Positions 53,596 through 64,000 of a DNA stretch of 64,000 bases are shown piece by piece. The position numbers and the translations under genes were made by a program. Source of the stretch: Phoronis australis (lineage: Eukaryota > Phoronida > Phoronidae); contig NMRA01000499.1 in NCBI GenBank assembly GCA_002633005.1, forward strand, positions 250,001 to 314,000, written 5' to 3'. Numbering within the stretch: position 1 is the first letter of the stretch; each line of letters starts with the position of its first letter. The notes below the pieces were generated by a model that made no database searches, was not told the origin of the DNA, and worked only from the letters and a program-made list of their open reading frames with translations.

Positions 53596-56500
53596 GTGTT
53601 GCAAGAAAACCCTCTCTCCGACTCGACACTCATTTCATTTTTTATTTTAATTCATTTTATTTCACTAACAATGTTTAACATAAACTAGCAACATGTGTCG
53701 GTGACTTACGGAATGCCCTCGTCGACAGTCGAAGTTGCGTATTGACTAATATATGTATTTAGCCAAATGTCTAAAAATATGTATTTATAAAAATATATTT
53801 ATAAAAAGTTTATATTTTCTGAAAGTAGAAAGCCCGTGGAATTTGACATTTGACTTTTTACTAATTTGCCATTAATTTGGTCACGTGACTACATTTTTTC
53901 GGTAACATTTAGATAAAAGGAAAGGTGCATTGATAGCAAAAAACATGGTCAAATTTTGTTTGATATAAACATTACAGTTGTTTAAGTTGTCATTTCTTTT
54001 TTCATTTGATGAAACGTTTGAATTTTTCCTTGAAAATCATGAAAGTTACATTTTGATAGCCCCTTATGCAAAAGTGGAACATTTTACAAACAATTTCTAA
54101 TAGCATTTTTGAAAACAATGCATAAAACATAGTTCCTGAAAGTTTCACATGAGTCTGATCAGTAATTTCTGAAACATGATTTGACCTTTTTCTGGGGTCA
54201 TGCACAACCTGGACACTGGAACACTAGTTGTAGAGGACTTGAAAAAAATCATTTCAAACGCAGTCAAATAGTTTTTATCTCCATGATTAGTGCCATGAAA
54301 TAAATTACTCAGAGAGGAGCCTCAAATCTTGTCGCCGAGAAGATAAGAGTACAATGGGAAACAACTAGTTTTACTTGCGCCTGTTTGCATCGTTCAGACA
54401 TTATCAATACGAAATAATCAAATATACGTTATAAAGAACCGTTGCTGTAATACATTTGCAAAGAACTTGCGCGCAATCAGCTGACTACGTTTGCACAGAA
54501 AAGCTGAGAGTTAATGAAATTGACGTTCACAAATATTTTTTACTTAATTTCATTCAATTTTGATTTGTTTGCTTACTGATGTCTAGTATGAATTTACTAT
54601 AAACATGTAGAACGTTTGTGGATGACAGGACGTGTGACGTGTGTAAGCGTGACCTCGCGCACAACACAAGAAATATTCTTCACTTAAAACAGACCATCAG
54701 TGGACGCAAAGAAAAAGCTTCCAAATGTAATCAAATTGAGTGGAGGTAGTTTTTCATACCATCATCTGTGCAATTACCCTGGTAAATAGCATACCAGAGC
54801 ACCCAAGTCTTGTCACCGAACAATTTGACATCAGATACTGGTACCTAAGTAACTGCCTGTATTGGCGTGTCAATGGGCTGGCGCAGTCTATGACTGGATA
54901 AATTTGGCATCGTGGATCTCACAGTGCGCGCAGTGGGCCCTTTGATTTCCCACGACCCACTGTGACAAACCGACTCTATATTGTAACAGTTTCAATGAAG
55001 TATGAACAAAATCACAACGTGGAGAATCGTAGTTGTAATATGCTACCAAAGGACTTCAGACATCTTCATTTACTGCGTTTGCGGTTCAGTATGGGGGCCG
55101 TCGCAACAGTAGGTGGGCGTGTCCTGCTTACGTTTTCCAGAACTTATCCATTGAATAATTTTGGAACGCATAGTCTTATGAGGAATTGGGTCTGGGTTAT
55201 GCGCAGATCAGATACGAACACATTTTTGGGATCATTTGAGCAAGACAAGGAAAAAGTCGACGGTCAGCGCAACATGCAATAGAAAAACACAGGTCTGGTA
55301 TATTAGAGACGCCGCAAAGACAATGGAATTGTCGAAGAAAAATATACTGAAATTAAAAAACAACAATATCGTTTTCATGGATTGTGGTGTATAAGATGAT
55401 TCAGTACGTCAGGTGCTCAATGCGTCTGCAAAAATTGATTATTTGTGATTCCAAATGTAGTCAGATGAGATCGAAAACTTCAAAGTATAATGATTTATAA
55501 TGGCTATGAATCCTTCTGTTAAAGTAATCAATGAACTCCATTCTGTAGATGGGTTTATTACCTGGGAATTAGGAACGTTAACTCGATGTTTTGTAAAGGT
55601 ATTCGACACTAGCATTTGTTGGCTTTCTTTTCAAAGAACGTCAAATTTGTAATGATCGCTTAGGTTAAAATCACTAGAGTTCAGACTGCCATTCTCCATA
55701 CGCGGCAAGAGGGAATGAGGGAGAGCCACTGAGCTAAAAAGCGGTTACACTCTCCCCCCGGAGAGTCAAGATAGTGGTGCGTGCTGAACTTTCATTTCCC
55801 AATATAAACTTTCTGCTCTTCCCGAAGGAAAACAAGATGTCGATGAATGGTTAGGCTCGTTCTGTGGCCGGTGGAGGTTTACACCAATTATAGCACAGTC
55901 CAGAATAGGTACTGAGCAATGTTTCTATCTTGAAGTTTCGCTTCAAAGAAAGGGCAATAACAAAAACTAGGTTTTCATTCACTTCCCACGAAGATGTTCT
56001 TTCAGATCAATTCAAATAACCAACTAAAAAAGTCCAGTTGTTGGAAGCAATATTGCAAAAACAGTTTGGTCGCTGACTCAGGCTTACAGCAGGAGCATTG
56101 CATGAAAACAATTCACAAAGAATGTGTCTGTCGGCCAAAGAGATGTTACACGCATTTTTAGCGACACTGTTGCCACTATAAGCATCAGTGACACATTTTC
56201 GTACATGGAGAGTTCCTCCTTCGAAGTCTCTGGAAGTAACAGTAAAAGTAAACGTAACGGCAAAATTTCCAAAGCTTTGAGAAAAAGTTGTCGGTGTCGG
56301 ATCAGTATATTGACAAGGCGCCGGGGACCCTGATTTGCTTTCATTGTGCGGCCCGCCCCTAATTGTTGTCAGTTACGCCTTCCTTAATAAATCAGGGGCT
56401 GAATCTGTAAGTTTGTAGCCCACTAGATTATTACTACGGCCGCAAGCCCATCAAGTATCTGGTCGGAGTGGGGCCATCGTGATCGTGGGCTCCCAGAAGT

Positions 56501-58244
56501 CCCCACTATTGGACCCTGTGGTTCAAACGGTTTTCTGAAACTTGTTTAGCCGGGAACGGCTACTGAAAACGAGGGCTCATAATTCCACTAATAAAATTAT
56601 GTTATGAAAATGCCGGGAGACATATTAACTTGACTGAGACCATCATTTGGAACGAGCGGATTTGATGATTTCGTTAAATTGAGCAGCAGTTACGACAATC
56701 GGGTGACAGTTTTTTTTTAAAAAGAAGAAACAAGACATACTGCTTTTTTCGTGAGCTAACACTAGCGTTTATTATTTTACTTATATCAAGCCATTATTGT
56801 CTTCACATGTAACGCGGCCCGGCAAACTCAATACGCAGTTTCCTTTGTAACATCGTTCATGAAAAGCAATGGCAGGCGACCATCCTGTGGTTTACTGCAC
56901 AAATTGTTTCTCTGTTGAACTATTTGAAAGGAGACTCGCAAAACATTGTCGACAGTCGATGAACCAACGACTGGGGACGAGCTCACCCTCTGTGCGTGAA
57001 CTTAGAATCCTGCTTAATCACTCAAGATCGCGTATGGCGTGAACCTTGAATGCACGAGGAAACTTGACAGGTTCATTCGAATAATCAAGATCACATTGAT
57101 AAAAATTTGCTATGTACTAAATCAAATTACATGTTAATAAAATACAGTAAATTTAAATACTGTCGATCTTCAGCAATTTCAATTGTTTTAACAATTTAAA
57201 AACAACTCTGATGTTTGAATTTAACCGTTCACATAGTCATCCGATTCTTTAACACAGGGTACAGTAAAGGAGAAAATGGGTGGTCAATAATTACAAAAAT
57301 TCTTTACACTGAACAAAAAATTTCACCTGATTGCCCAAATGAATATTCAATTCCAAGTTCGACATATTTATGTACGATCTTGAGATTAACAGGATTGTTC
57401 ACGCACAGCATCGCCATCTGTCATTATAAAATGACCACCAGGAGACGCACCAATCGAACCGGAAAAAGAACTTGAAACCGGTGAGTGCGAAGCCAATGCA
57501 AAAGTGTTATTGACTCGTCGTTTTTACACATGTTTCATGCCGGTAGCTCGCTGTTGCAATAAGTAGGTGAAAAAGTGTTTGCAAGTGGTGTATATTTGGC
57601 CGCTTATTCAACAATCCTCGGAATTTCAACCTACACATCAAAATTTATGAACATGAAACACTGAAGTGAAGAAAGACTGCAACATGCAAGTCGGTGAAAG
57701 TGAATAGAAATATTGATTATTTTGACTTGTCACTACTCGGTCATCAAAATAGACAGTGCCACCGTCTCAACTAGCAGTAGAGACGGTGGGCACCCCATAT
57801 AAGCTGGAAATTTTGCGGCGGATCATACTGACAAAACCATGATCAAAGTCACTTTGCTAAGCACCTACTTTTGCTGCGCATAGACCATAGACTGATAGAG
57901 GGACATCATAGCCTGGGAGGCCTTAAATGTCTTTAATTCCTTCCAATTGGAACAAATGTTCCCGTACTCAACCTTTTTAAACAGCCCTTCATTCAGTTCC
58001 CCAAATCAGCAACTGGGTATTTGTACACTGCTCGCGCCAGGAGATGTGACATTCAATTTTAGATCACCTATCCGGTAGTTGTGACCTTGGCCGTAAGAAA
58101 ACATGGCTGATTCAGTTGGCAAGTTACTCAGGATGATAAGGCATTAGACAACAGTGTAGGTTGATTGGCCTTCTAGACTGGGCATGCTCCACTGATTTAA
58201 CCAGAAATAAAATATAATACTGAACAACTAGTATATCAGGAAAA

Positions 58245-58745
58245 GTTACCAGTGGCTTGAGTGAACAAAACATTGAGTCATGCTCAAACTGCTAAATAGA
58301 CTTTTTTATGAAAAAGTGACTTGAACAAAGCCTGATCAGGTTAGTTTGGGCTTGACCAATGAATACATGTGTTTTCAATGACTGCCAATCAAAAACATCT
58401 AGTTTGAAAAAACAAATCAAGACTGTATACTGATGAGTCGCCATCTTGTGACTGATGAATACAAAGTTTCTTTGCAATGTCACTAGTTACTTCAAATTAT
58501 AATGTGTTGGTGATTACATGATTTTTGAATGGTGAAAGACTCGTCTGCTTGCCCTGTTCACTCGTTGTTTTAGACTCACTAATAGTGGCTTGAGCGAAGA
58601 AAGCAGGGTTGTGCGTCAAGTCCTGTTCAAATTGTTATTTTAATTTTTATCAAAAAGTGTCATGAATGACATGTGATTAGGCAATTTGTGAGCGCTGACC
58701 AATTTATGCGAGTGTTTTTGATGACTGCTGAGAATTTTTGCTTAT
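58245..58745. repeat. Diverged direct repeat upstream of GPAA1
   Basis: AGTGGCTTGAG(T/C)GAA is followed in both copies by a TCAAA(C/T)TG segment, then TTGACCAAT or CTGACCAAT and TTTT(C/G)(A/)ATGACTGC, at about 58250 and 58586. The copies are about 335 bp apart and weakly conserved. Confidence 0.5.
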
Positions 58746-59087
58746 GCGTATCCATTTCGTCATTGATACAAGTTCTCTCTCTAGTCACATGAGGGCACTA
58801 GGAAGGAATGAAACGGAAGCTAATCGGAAATCCGAAAAGTGCATCGGCCAAGCATATGGATTACAACTAAAATCCAGAAATTGCGTCAGACAAGCATGCA
58901 CTCTTCAACGGATAACGGTGGCTGTTGGCAAAAGTTATTCTAGGCAAAGTGATTTAAGTCACATGACCATTGGCACCATTTTACATGTAACCATTATATG
59001 AACTTTCAACCAGTATAATGAAGATAACCTATTGTTTCAGGAAACACTGGGCACTTACACCTGTTGGAGATTACTGACTGAACCAAC

Positions 59088-59259
59088 ATGGGGCTGCTTT
59101 CAGATCCACAGCGCAGAAAGAAGCTCATGGATTCAATTTCATTTTACAACAATAAGCTCTGCCTTTTATGCTATACAGTTGGTGTGGTCTGGTTCTTAGC
59201 CTTGGCCTATCCGCAATTCAATGGCAAGACTTATTTCTCTGAAAATGCACTGCTTCCAG
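59088..59259 (+). CDS. GPAA1: GPAA1 exon 1
   Basis: 172 nt from ATG to a GTATGA donor, phase 1. It contains the cytosolic start MGLLSDPQRR, the first transmembrane helix, and SENALLP at the start of the luminal domain. Confidence 0.95.
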
Positions 59260-62200
59260 GTATGATTCTTTGTATTGATGTTTTTGTATTGCAAATGTTA
59301 AGTTTTTTATATCAGGATTGCCTGGCGCTGCTCTTCATAGAGTCAGTTTTCAACGTCACTAGTGTTGCTCATTCTAGTGGGTGAAAATATTTTTAAAAAT
59401 TAGCACCCCTGATATCTTTGCCATTTGCAATGCACTGCTGGGTGCATATCAATGTTCTGTGTTGTTCTTGTTTATTTAATCAATATAAAACTTCTCAAAG
59501 GCTTCAGAAAAAGGCCTAACCAACTTCCTCAGTCGATTTTTACATTTGGGTTTGTTGTTTTGAAATTTGTTCCTGTGAAGCTAATGAGGATGACTTTCAG
59601 ACAGATCCGACAACTGCTAAGCCACCTAGCGTCCATTTATAGTTTCGCATTCGGTTTTACATCTGCCCAATCTTCTGGTCAGGGCTTGGAATTTTCCTCT
59701 TTTTTGATTTCGATTTCCTCAAATGAGATTTTGTCCAGGAGGGAACAACACTTAACCATTTATGGATGGTTCCGACTTATGTTTGAAAAAATGAGAACCC
59801 TTATATTTACCATTTGTGATGCACACGATGGGTGCAAACAGTGGGTTGCACACTGTGGGTTTGTACCAACGATCTGCTTTGCTCTTGTTTGTCTTGTTAC
59901 TATTTATTTATGGTGTTGTATTTTAAACATTGCAGGTTTAGTGGATGGTTATTTTCACAGTGGATATGTCGCAGAGCAATACTTTGAAGACTTGAAAAGA
60001 GAAATTAAGAAAGACAAAAGGTTGTTACGAATGGTTTTCAATCAAACTTACAGTATGGTCTTTTAGCTAAGTTTTTGTTACTGGAATTACTTGAACAGGT
60101 TTAAATAGCGACCCCTATGTATACATAAAATTGCATTTTGCTGTCTGAATGACCTCCAGTATCTGATATTCTTTCACTCTACCTACCAAACTCCTTGAGG
60201 CGTTTTCAGAAATTTGACAGTTGTGTTCTAATCAATTAGCGTATGCTGTTTGTACCTACCAGCTAATCCTAGTTGGAACATTTAGGTTTTGATTTGGTTC
60301 GTTTTTGCTCCAGTCTTGAATGATTCCAAAACCTCTAAGCACTTCTGGTAAGTTCTTGTAGTGTTGTTCAACTGACTATTATGTTGCTTTTGGCATACAA
60401 AGTGATTGCCAATGCCAGTTTCAGCTTTATTGAATGCTGTCTTGACCAACTGCAATTTGTCTGTTCTTCTCAAGCACACAGTGCACTAGTGGCTACTTTT
60501 CCAACTACCTACCATCTACATAGTGTGTCATGTACTATGGAGGCATGTGTCTGTGATAGTTTATTTTATCCTACATAACAACTTTTTTATTCTAGGCAAA
60601 CCAACGAACTCACAGTGCTGCTTTTGAAAGAGACACCGAAACTTACTTGTTTACTTTACATGGGTGTCTTACCTAGGGTGTCCCTTTGGATGCCCTGGAA
60701 AACCTCTAGATGAAGGCCTTCTTGACAATGAAATATCTTACAGTTAATAAGATCTCTGTCATTACTGTATTATATAAAGTTACACAAGTTTAATGATAGT
60801 GTGCAAGCTAGAAAATATTGAAGTTGAAGTGCTTAATTGTGTTTTCCAGTCATATCAAATGGTCACATTCCACTTTAAAAGTTTTATCCAATTTTGGTGA
60901 CTTTATTAATCTCTGATGTGATTGTTCAATTTCAGAATAATGCCTCAAGACTGGATCCAACAACAGTTTGAGAACATAGGCCTGGATACATTTGTCCAGA
61001 ACTACACCTTCAAATATCCATATAACATCATTGGCTCACAGGTGAGTTGAGGTCAAAGGTCACGGTTGATTAAAATATCGGGGTTCTTCTTTGCCACTGC
61101 TCTTCTTAAAGTAATCCATGAATATTCAAGAAACGGTATATGAATTCTAAGTGCTGTGGGCTACTGTAAACATCGAAAGCTTGTACCAACTGAACTATTC
61201 TACCACATTCAGTTGACTGTTTTCTCCTGCTCCAATTTGAGCTGCACTTACCCATGAAAGTATTCTTAATGTTGGGCCATTTGTACGTATGTTTGTTTCA
61301 CTTTTTGTCTGTCTGTTTGTCTTTTTGTGCATACGTTTCGCGTGCATTTTTTGGCATTTACTATTGAAGAAGCTCCAGTGACTAACTAAAGTGTCTCCAC
61401 CTGTTGAGGAAGCAATACTTTATTGGGTATTAAGAGCCATTGTATTTGCTAACTCTGAAACACTAATTGTGTATTAACATTTTTATTAAGTCTTACCTTA
61501 AGGAAACATCTGTTTTCTATGGACAACAGTCATGGGGAGTACATGTTGTGTCAGCTAGCTTACAGTTTGTGTAGAATCTGTGTCTGAGAATGCCTGTCAC
61601 TGTATGAGAAGTTCATCTCATTAAATGTGTTTGTAATGCTTTCCAATCTGACTATGTGTTTGATGTCCTTGTAGACAGTACAGGGTGCCAATGTTTACGG
61701 CATCTTACGTGGTGCCAGGACTGCTAGCACAGAGGCGCTGGTGCTCTCTGTACCATTCAGACCCCCTGTGGTGGATACACTACCAAAAACCCATGGTGGA
61801 CTAGCGTTGATGCTTGCCGCTGCCAAGCACTTCCGCAGTGAGTATATTACTGAATTCACAAATAGAATTTGATATTCAGAATGAACTAGTAACTTGTTTC
61901 CTTGCAGATCGAACAGTTCATGCATGGTCCATGATCGCTGAGTGTATATGTACATCGTGATGTGGCCAACAGGTGGCGAGCAGACCAAACTTAAAAATGT
62001 TTGGGATCTATATTTCCTCGTCGGTTCAAGATTTGCATATTCATATATTTTTCTTTAAGTTATAAATTTAGACTTAATCTGCTATTTGCCATGTGTCCTT
62101 GCAGAGTTCACGTTCTGGTCAAAAGACATCATATTCCTAGTTGTTCAACATGAACACATTGGCATGCAGGCATGGCTGGATTCTTACCATTCATCCTCGG

Positions 62201-63251
62201 TGTCAGAGTGTAAGTAAACTGTATTAAATTAGGTACATTTTTTGAAAAAGCACAGAATATAATGTTAGATTTACGTGCTTATTAGAATTATGTTTGTTTC
62301 CCATTTGCAATTATCGGGGTATTTGATGAGCAAGTGCATGAGATTTACTAGATACTGTGTGCAATTTAGATGTATTACTGTGTTTTATATAATTTGGAAA
62401 ATAATTTTAATTTGACATCAGAAGTAGTCAGCTAGTTCTAATTGTCAAGGCATGGTAGCTTTTTATTCAGTGACCTTGTTGAACAGATATCCATGGCGAT
62501 GACCTTCGTGGACGCAGTGGCTCCATACAAGCAGCGATCAATCTGGAAATTGCCACCAACAGAGTAACAGACATGTCGCTTCGACTTCAGGGCTTGAATG
62601 GTCAGTTACCTAACCTTGACCTGGTCAATCTGGTGGTCAGACTGTGCCGGCAGCATTCAGTCAATGTCAGGATTCATAATCAGGTAGTTATGATCAGTGT
62701 CGGGATTCATAACCATGTAGTGATGGTCAGTGTCAGGATTTATAACTAGGTAGGTATGGTCAGCGTCGGTATTCATAAGCAGGAAGTTATATTGTATTTT
62801 CAGCGTTATTGGAATTCTAATGTTTAGCACGCAACATGGTGGAAAATTGAAATTTTGGCTTAAATTTTTCAACAAAATGAAACGTTTCTACTACTTTTTC
62901 ATTATGTTCATGATTTGCACTGTATTGCTGTGAATTGTTTACTACTATTTTGTAATGTAGTTAGCGAATTAAATATGGCAAGTGACAGTGTTGACAATTA
63001 CATGTGAGGTGAGTGAAGCACAGTCAGTACATGTTGAAACTGGTGTCATTTCAGAGAGACTTCTATGATCCTGAGTCGGTGGATGGCTACCTTCACTCAT
63101 TAAAAACCATGGCAACCATGATGTGGCACCAGCTGCCTGGTGTGCAACAAGGTAATCATGGACTGTTCCATCGGTATCACATCGAAGCTCTCACACTGGT
63201 CAGCCAAAAGAAACGAGGTGCACACAGCATTGACTTCACAGCCATGGGCAG
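59088..63251 (+). CDS. GPAA1: GPI transamidase subunit GPAA1, N-terminal part (7 exons, 3' partial)
   Basis: GPAA1 is a subunit of the ER-membrane GPI transamidase (with PIG-K, PIG-S, PIG-T and PIG-U), which cleaves C-terminal signals and attaches GPI anchors. Seven exons join in consistent phase for about 341 residues; the human protein has 621, so the multi-spanning C-terminal half lies to the right. The start is fixed by MGLLSDPQRRKKL, nearly the same as the human MGLLSDP--RR start, with a good context (CAACATGG). Residues 25-45 form the first transmembrane helix (LCLLCYTVGVVWFLALAY), followed by TYFSENALLPG. The luminal domain has an M28-peptidase-like fold, with GANVYGILR--R--STEALVLSVP, LMLAAAKHF, FWSKDIIFLV, GSIQAAINLEI, GLNGQLPNLDLVNL and HGLFHRYHIEALTL. 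The donor after exon 2 is weak. It is divergent from SERCA. Confidence 0.96.
59936..60020 (+). CDS. GPAA1: GPAA1 exon 2
   Basis: 85 nt, phase 1 to 2. The acceptor AACATTGCAG is good, the donor AAAAG/GTTGTT weak. It codes for GLVDGYFHSGYVAEQYFEDL and KREIKKDK. The intron before it happens to be open in this frame for about 510 bp, so an unspliced frame of 213 codons can be read; that is not a separate gene. Confidence 0.88.
60936..61041 (+). CDS. GPAA1: GPAA1 exon 3
   Basis: 106 nt, phase 2 to 0. It codes for RIMPQDWIQQQFENIGLDTF and VQNYTFKYPYNIIGSQ, the segment matching the human WLERTMRSVGLEVYTQSF region. Confidence 0.93.
61675..61837 (+). CDS. GPAA1: GPAA1 exon 4
   Basis: 163 nt, phase 0 to 1. 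It codes for TVQGANVYGILRGARTASTE, then ALVLSVPFRPP and GLALMLAAAKHFR, a strongly conserved part of the M28-like fold. Confidence 0.95.
62105..62209 (+). CDS. GPAA1: GPAA1 exon 5
   Basis: 105 nt, phase 1 to 1. It codes for KFTFWSKDIIFLVVQHEHIG and MQAWLDSYH. Human GPAA1 has IYWAKDIVFLVTEHDLLG here; the acidic/His pair is shifted to Gln-His-Glu-His. Confidence 0.95.
62487..62683 (+). CDS. GPAA1: GPAA1 exon 6
   Basis: 197 nt, phase 1 to 0. It codes for DDLRGRSGSIQAAINLEI and GLNGQLPNLDLVNLVVRLC, ending VRIHNQ at donor GTAGTT. The last 27 nt and the donor form the first unit of a roughly 34-bp tandem repeat. Confidence 0.95.
62657..62790. repeat. GPAA1: Four-copy tandem repeat containing the exon 6 donor of GPAA1
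   Basis: Units of 33-35 bp follow the pattern GTCAGTGTCAGGATTCATAA plus (T)CAGGTAGTTATG. The first unit is coding plus the real donor. At least the third unit (TAGGTAGGTA) still has a donor-like GT, so cryptic donor use is possible. Confidence 0.85.
63055..63251 (+). CDS. GPAA1: GPAA1 exon 7 (last in window)
   Basis: 197 nt, phase 0 to 2, acceptor GTCATTTCAG, donor GTCAGA. It codes for RDFYDPESVDGYLHSLKTMA, then WHQLPGVQQGNHGLFHRYHI and EALTL, ending DFTAMG. The next exon should begin the region before the second transmembrane helix and is not visible. Confidence 0.92.
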
Positions 63252-64000
63252 GTCAGATAGTGTAAAGAGTTGTCTTCTGTTTAATTTTGGCGACTGGAGT
63301 AACTTAGACAGGGATGTTCCTGGACTGCGCCTTTGTGCCATTAGCGTATAAAGAAATGAAAAGACGCATCTACATTGTGGCATCTTTTAAAATATAACAG
63401 TCCTTCAAAAATACAAGATTGTAGTCAACTTATATCCAGTTGGGTAAAACATGGCTCTTCTTATATCGACTGTCCTTGGGGTTTCTACTTTCTATGTTAC
63501 CACAGTTAATTACACTAAGTGTACTGGGCTCAACTTTTTGAAAAAGGCACACTTTTCGTCATCAGGTCTGCTCAAAGGGCTCAGGTTCAAACCTGGTCTG
63601 GAATATCCCTGCTGGATTATAGAATATCTGGGTAATTGTCATGAAATGTCAAAAAATGACCATAAGGTAATGATTTATTGTCGTATTCCTGGATATTAGT
63701 TGAAAATCAGTAATAGTTGATTCTCACCCACTTTTTAGCACATATGCCTTTGCATTTCTGTCTGAAACTAACCTAATTCATCTTAAATTCATTTCCCTTA
63801 TTGGATCTCGGCATCAGAGGTACAAATCAGTTGTTTCCTGTTTACATGTCTTACTCTGAGACCTCTCTAGCATGATTAGGTTATAAAAGTGGTTTCACTG
63901 CCAAGTCAAAATTTGCCTAACGGAATATCTTGGTTATCACAATTCATGTTGAAACTGAGAGTATGACATATTCCTGTACTGTGCCTGTGAAATCTTCAAG
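63252..64000 (+). other. GPAA1: GPAA1 intron running off the window
   Basis: About 750 bp after the exon 7 donor. No following GPAA1 exon is recognisable. A 14-bp palindrome, CAGGTTCAAACCTG, lies near 63583 and has no clear role. Confidence 0.55.

Larger units (their letters stand above)
52521..59087. other. Divergent intergenic region between SERCA and GPAA1
   Basis: The 6.6 kb between the two start codons should contain both promoters and any 5' UTR exons. I recognise no coding gene. Open frames at 54962-55282 and 56084-56344 lack family motifs. Repeats are present at 53057-53595 and 58245-58745. An acceptor-like TTGTTTCAG at 59032-59040, 47 nt before the GPAA1 ATG, suggests a 5' UTR intron. 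Confidence 0.6.

Noticed and set aside
54962-55282. 106-codon plus-strand frame in the intergenic region
   Set aside because: No family similarity recognised and no splice or promoter support.
56084-56344. Overlapping open frames on both strands (86 and 69 codons)
   Set aside because: No recognisable motif, no splice context, and frames open on both strands point to composition rather than coding.
59425-60066. 213-codon open frame on the plus strand
   Set aside because: Only its end (59936-60020) matches GPAA1. The rest is intron that lacks stops by chance, with no domain or conserved motif, and a proper acceptor precedes the conserved part.
63575-63600. tRNA B-box-like GGTTCAAAC word
   Set aside because: It is part of a 14-bp palindrome with no matching A box or cloverleaf around it.

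Overview
This is a window of invertebrate animal nuclear DNA. It is AT-rich, the genes are broken into many small exons with GT/AG introns, and the introns are full of minisatellites and short inverted-repeat elements. No bacterial-type gene layout is present. Three protein-coding genes can be read exon by exon with consistent splice phases. A mollusc is my best guess for the source: the residue spacing of the first gene fits the 295-residue phosphoenolpyruvate mutase of Mytilus exactly, and AGGTCAAGGTCA-rich repeats like those here are, from memory, common in mollusc DNA. Another marine invertebrate is not excluded.

Layout. (1) Positions 953-3518, plus strand: the last four coding exons of phosphoenolpyruvate phosphomutase, the enzyme that makes the C-P bond in phosphonate biosynthesis. 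The upstream exons lie outside the window. (2) Positions 3519-10669: about 7 kb with no coding exon, probably holding the two convergent 3' UTRs. (3) Positions 10670-52520, minus strand: a complete 21-exon coding sequence for a SERCA-type Ca2+-ATPase of 1,021 or 1,022 residues. The two lengths arise because one exon, covering the L7-8 luminal loop and M8, exists as two tandem non-identical copies that behave as mutually exclusive. A second duplicated exon (exon 5) is different: it sits in a roughly 750-bp near-identical repeat split by a single N and looks like an assembly artefact from two haplotypes. (4) Positions 52521-59087: a divergent intergenic region with tandem repeats and no convincing gene. 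(5) Positions 59088-63251, plus strand: the first seven coding exons of GPAA1, a subunit of the GPI transamidase; the gene runs off the right edge.

Repeats include at least two related families of 200-290 bp terminal-inverted-repeat elements (MITE-like), a fragment of a GIY-YIG endonuclease domain typical of Penelope-like retroelements beside a 579-N gap, a 15-bp minisatellite on the other side of that gap, a 35-bp minisatellite of nine copies, a TG microsatellite, and a tandem repeat rich in nuclear-receptor-like TCAAGGTCA motifs. In several places a minisatellite or tandem duplication has copied part of an exon together with its splice site.

The three genes are not known to act in one pathway. 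Phosphonate synthesis, ER/SR calcium pumping and ER GPI anchoring share only that SERCA and GPAA1 both act in the ER membrane and that marine invertebrates place aminoethylphosphonate on membrane lipids and glycans. The most interesting biology in the window is the animal phosphonate gene and the tandem alternative exon of SERCA with an array of pseudo-splice sites just downstream of it.
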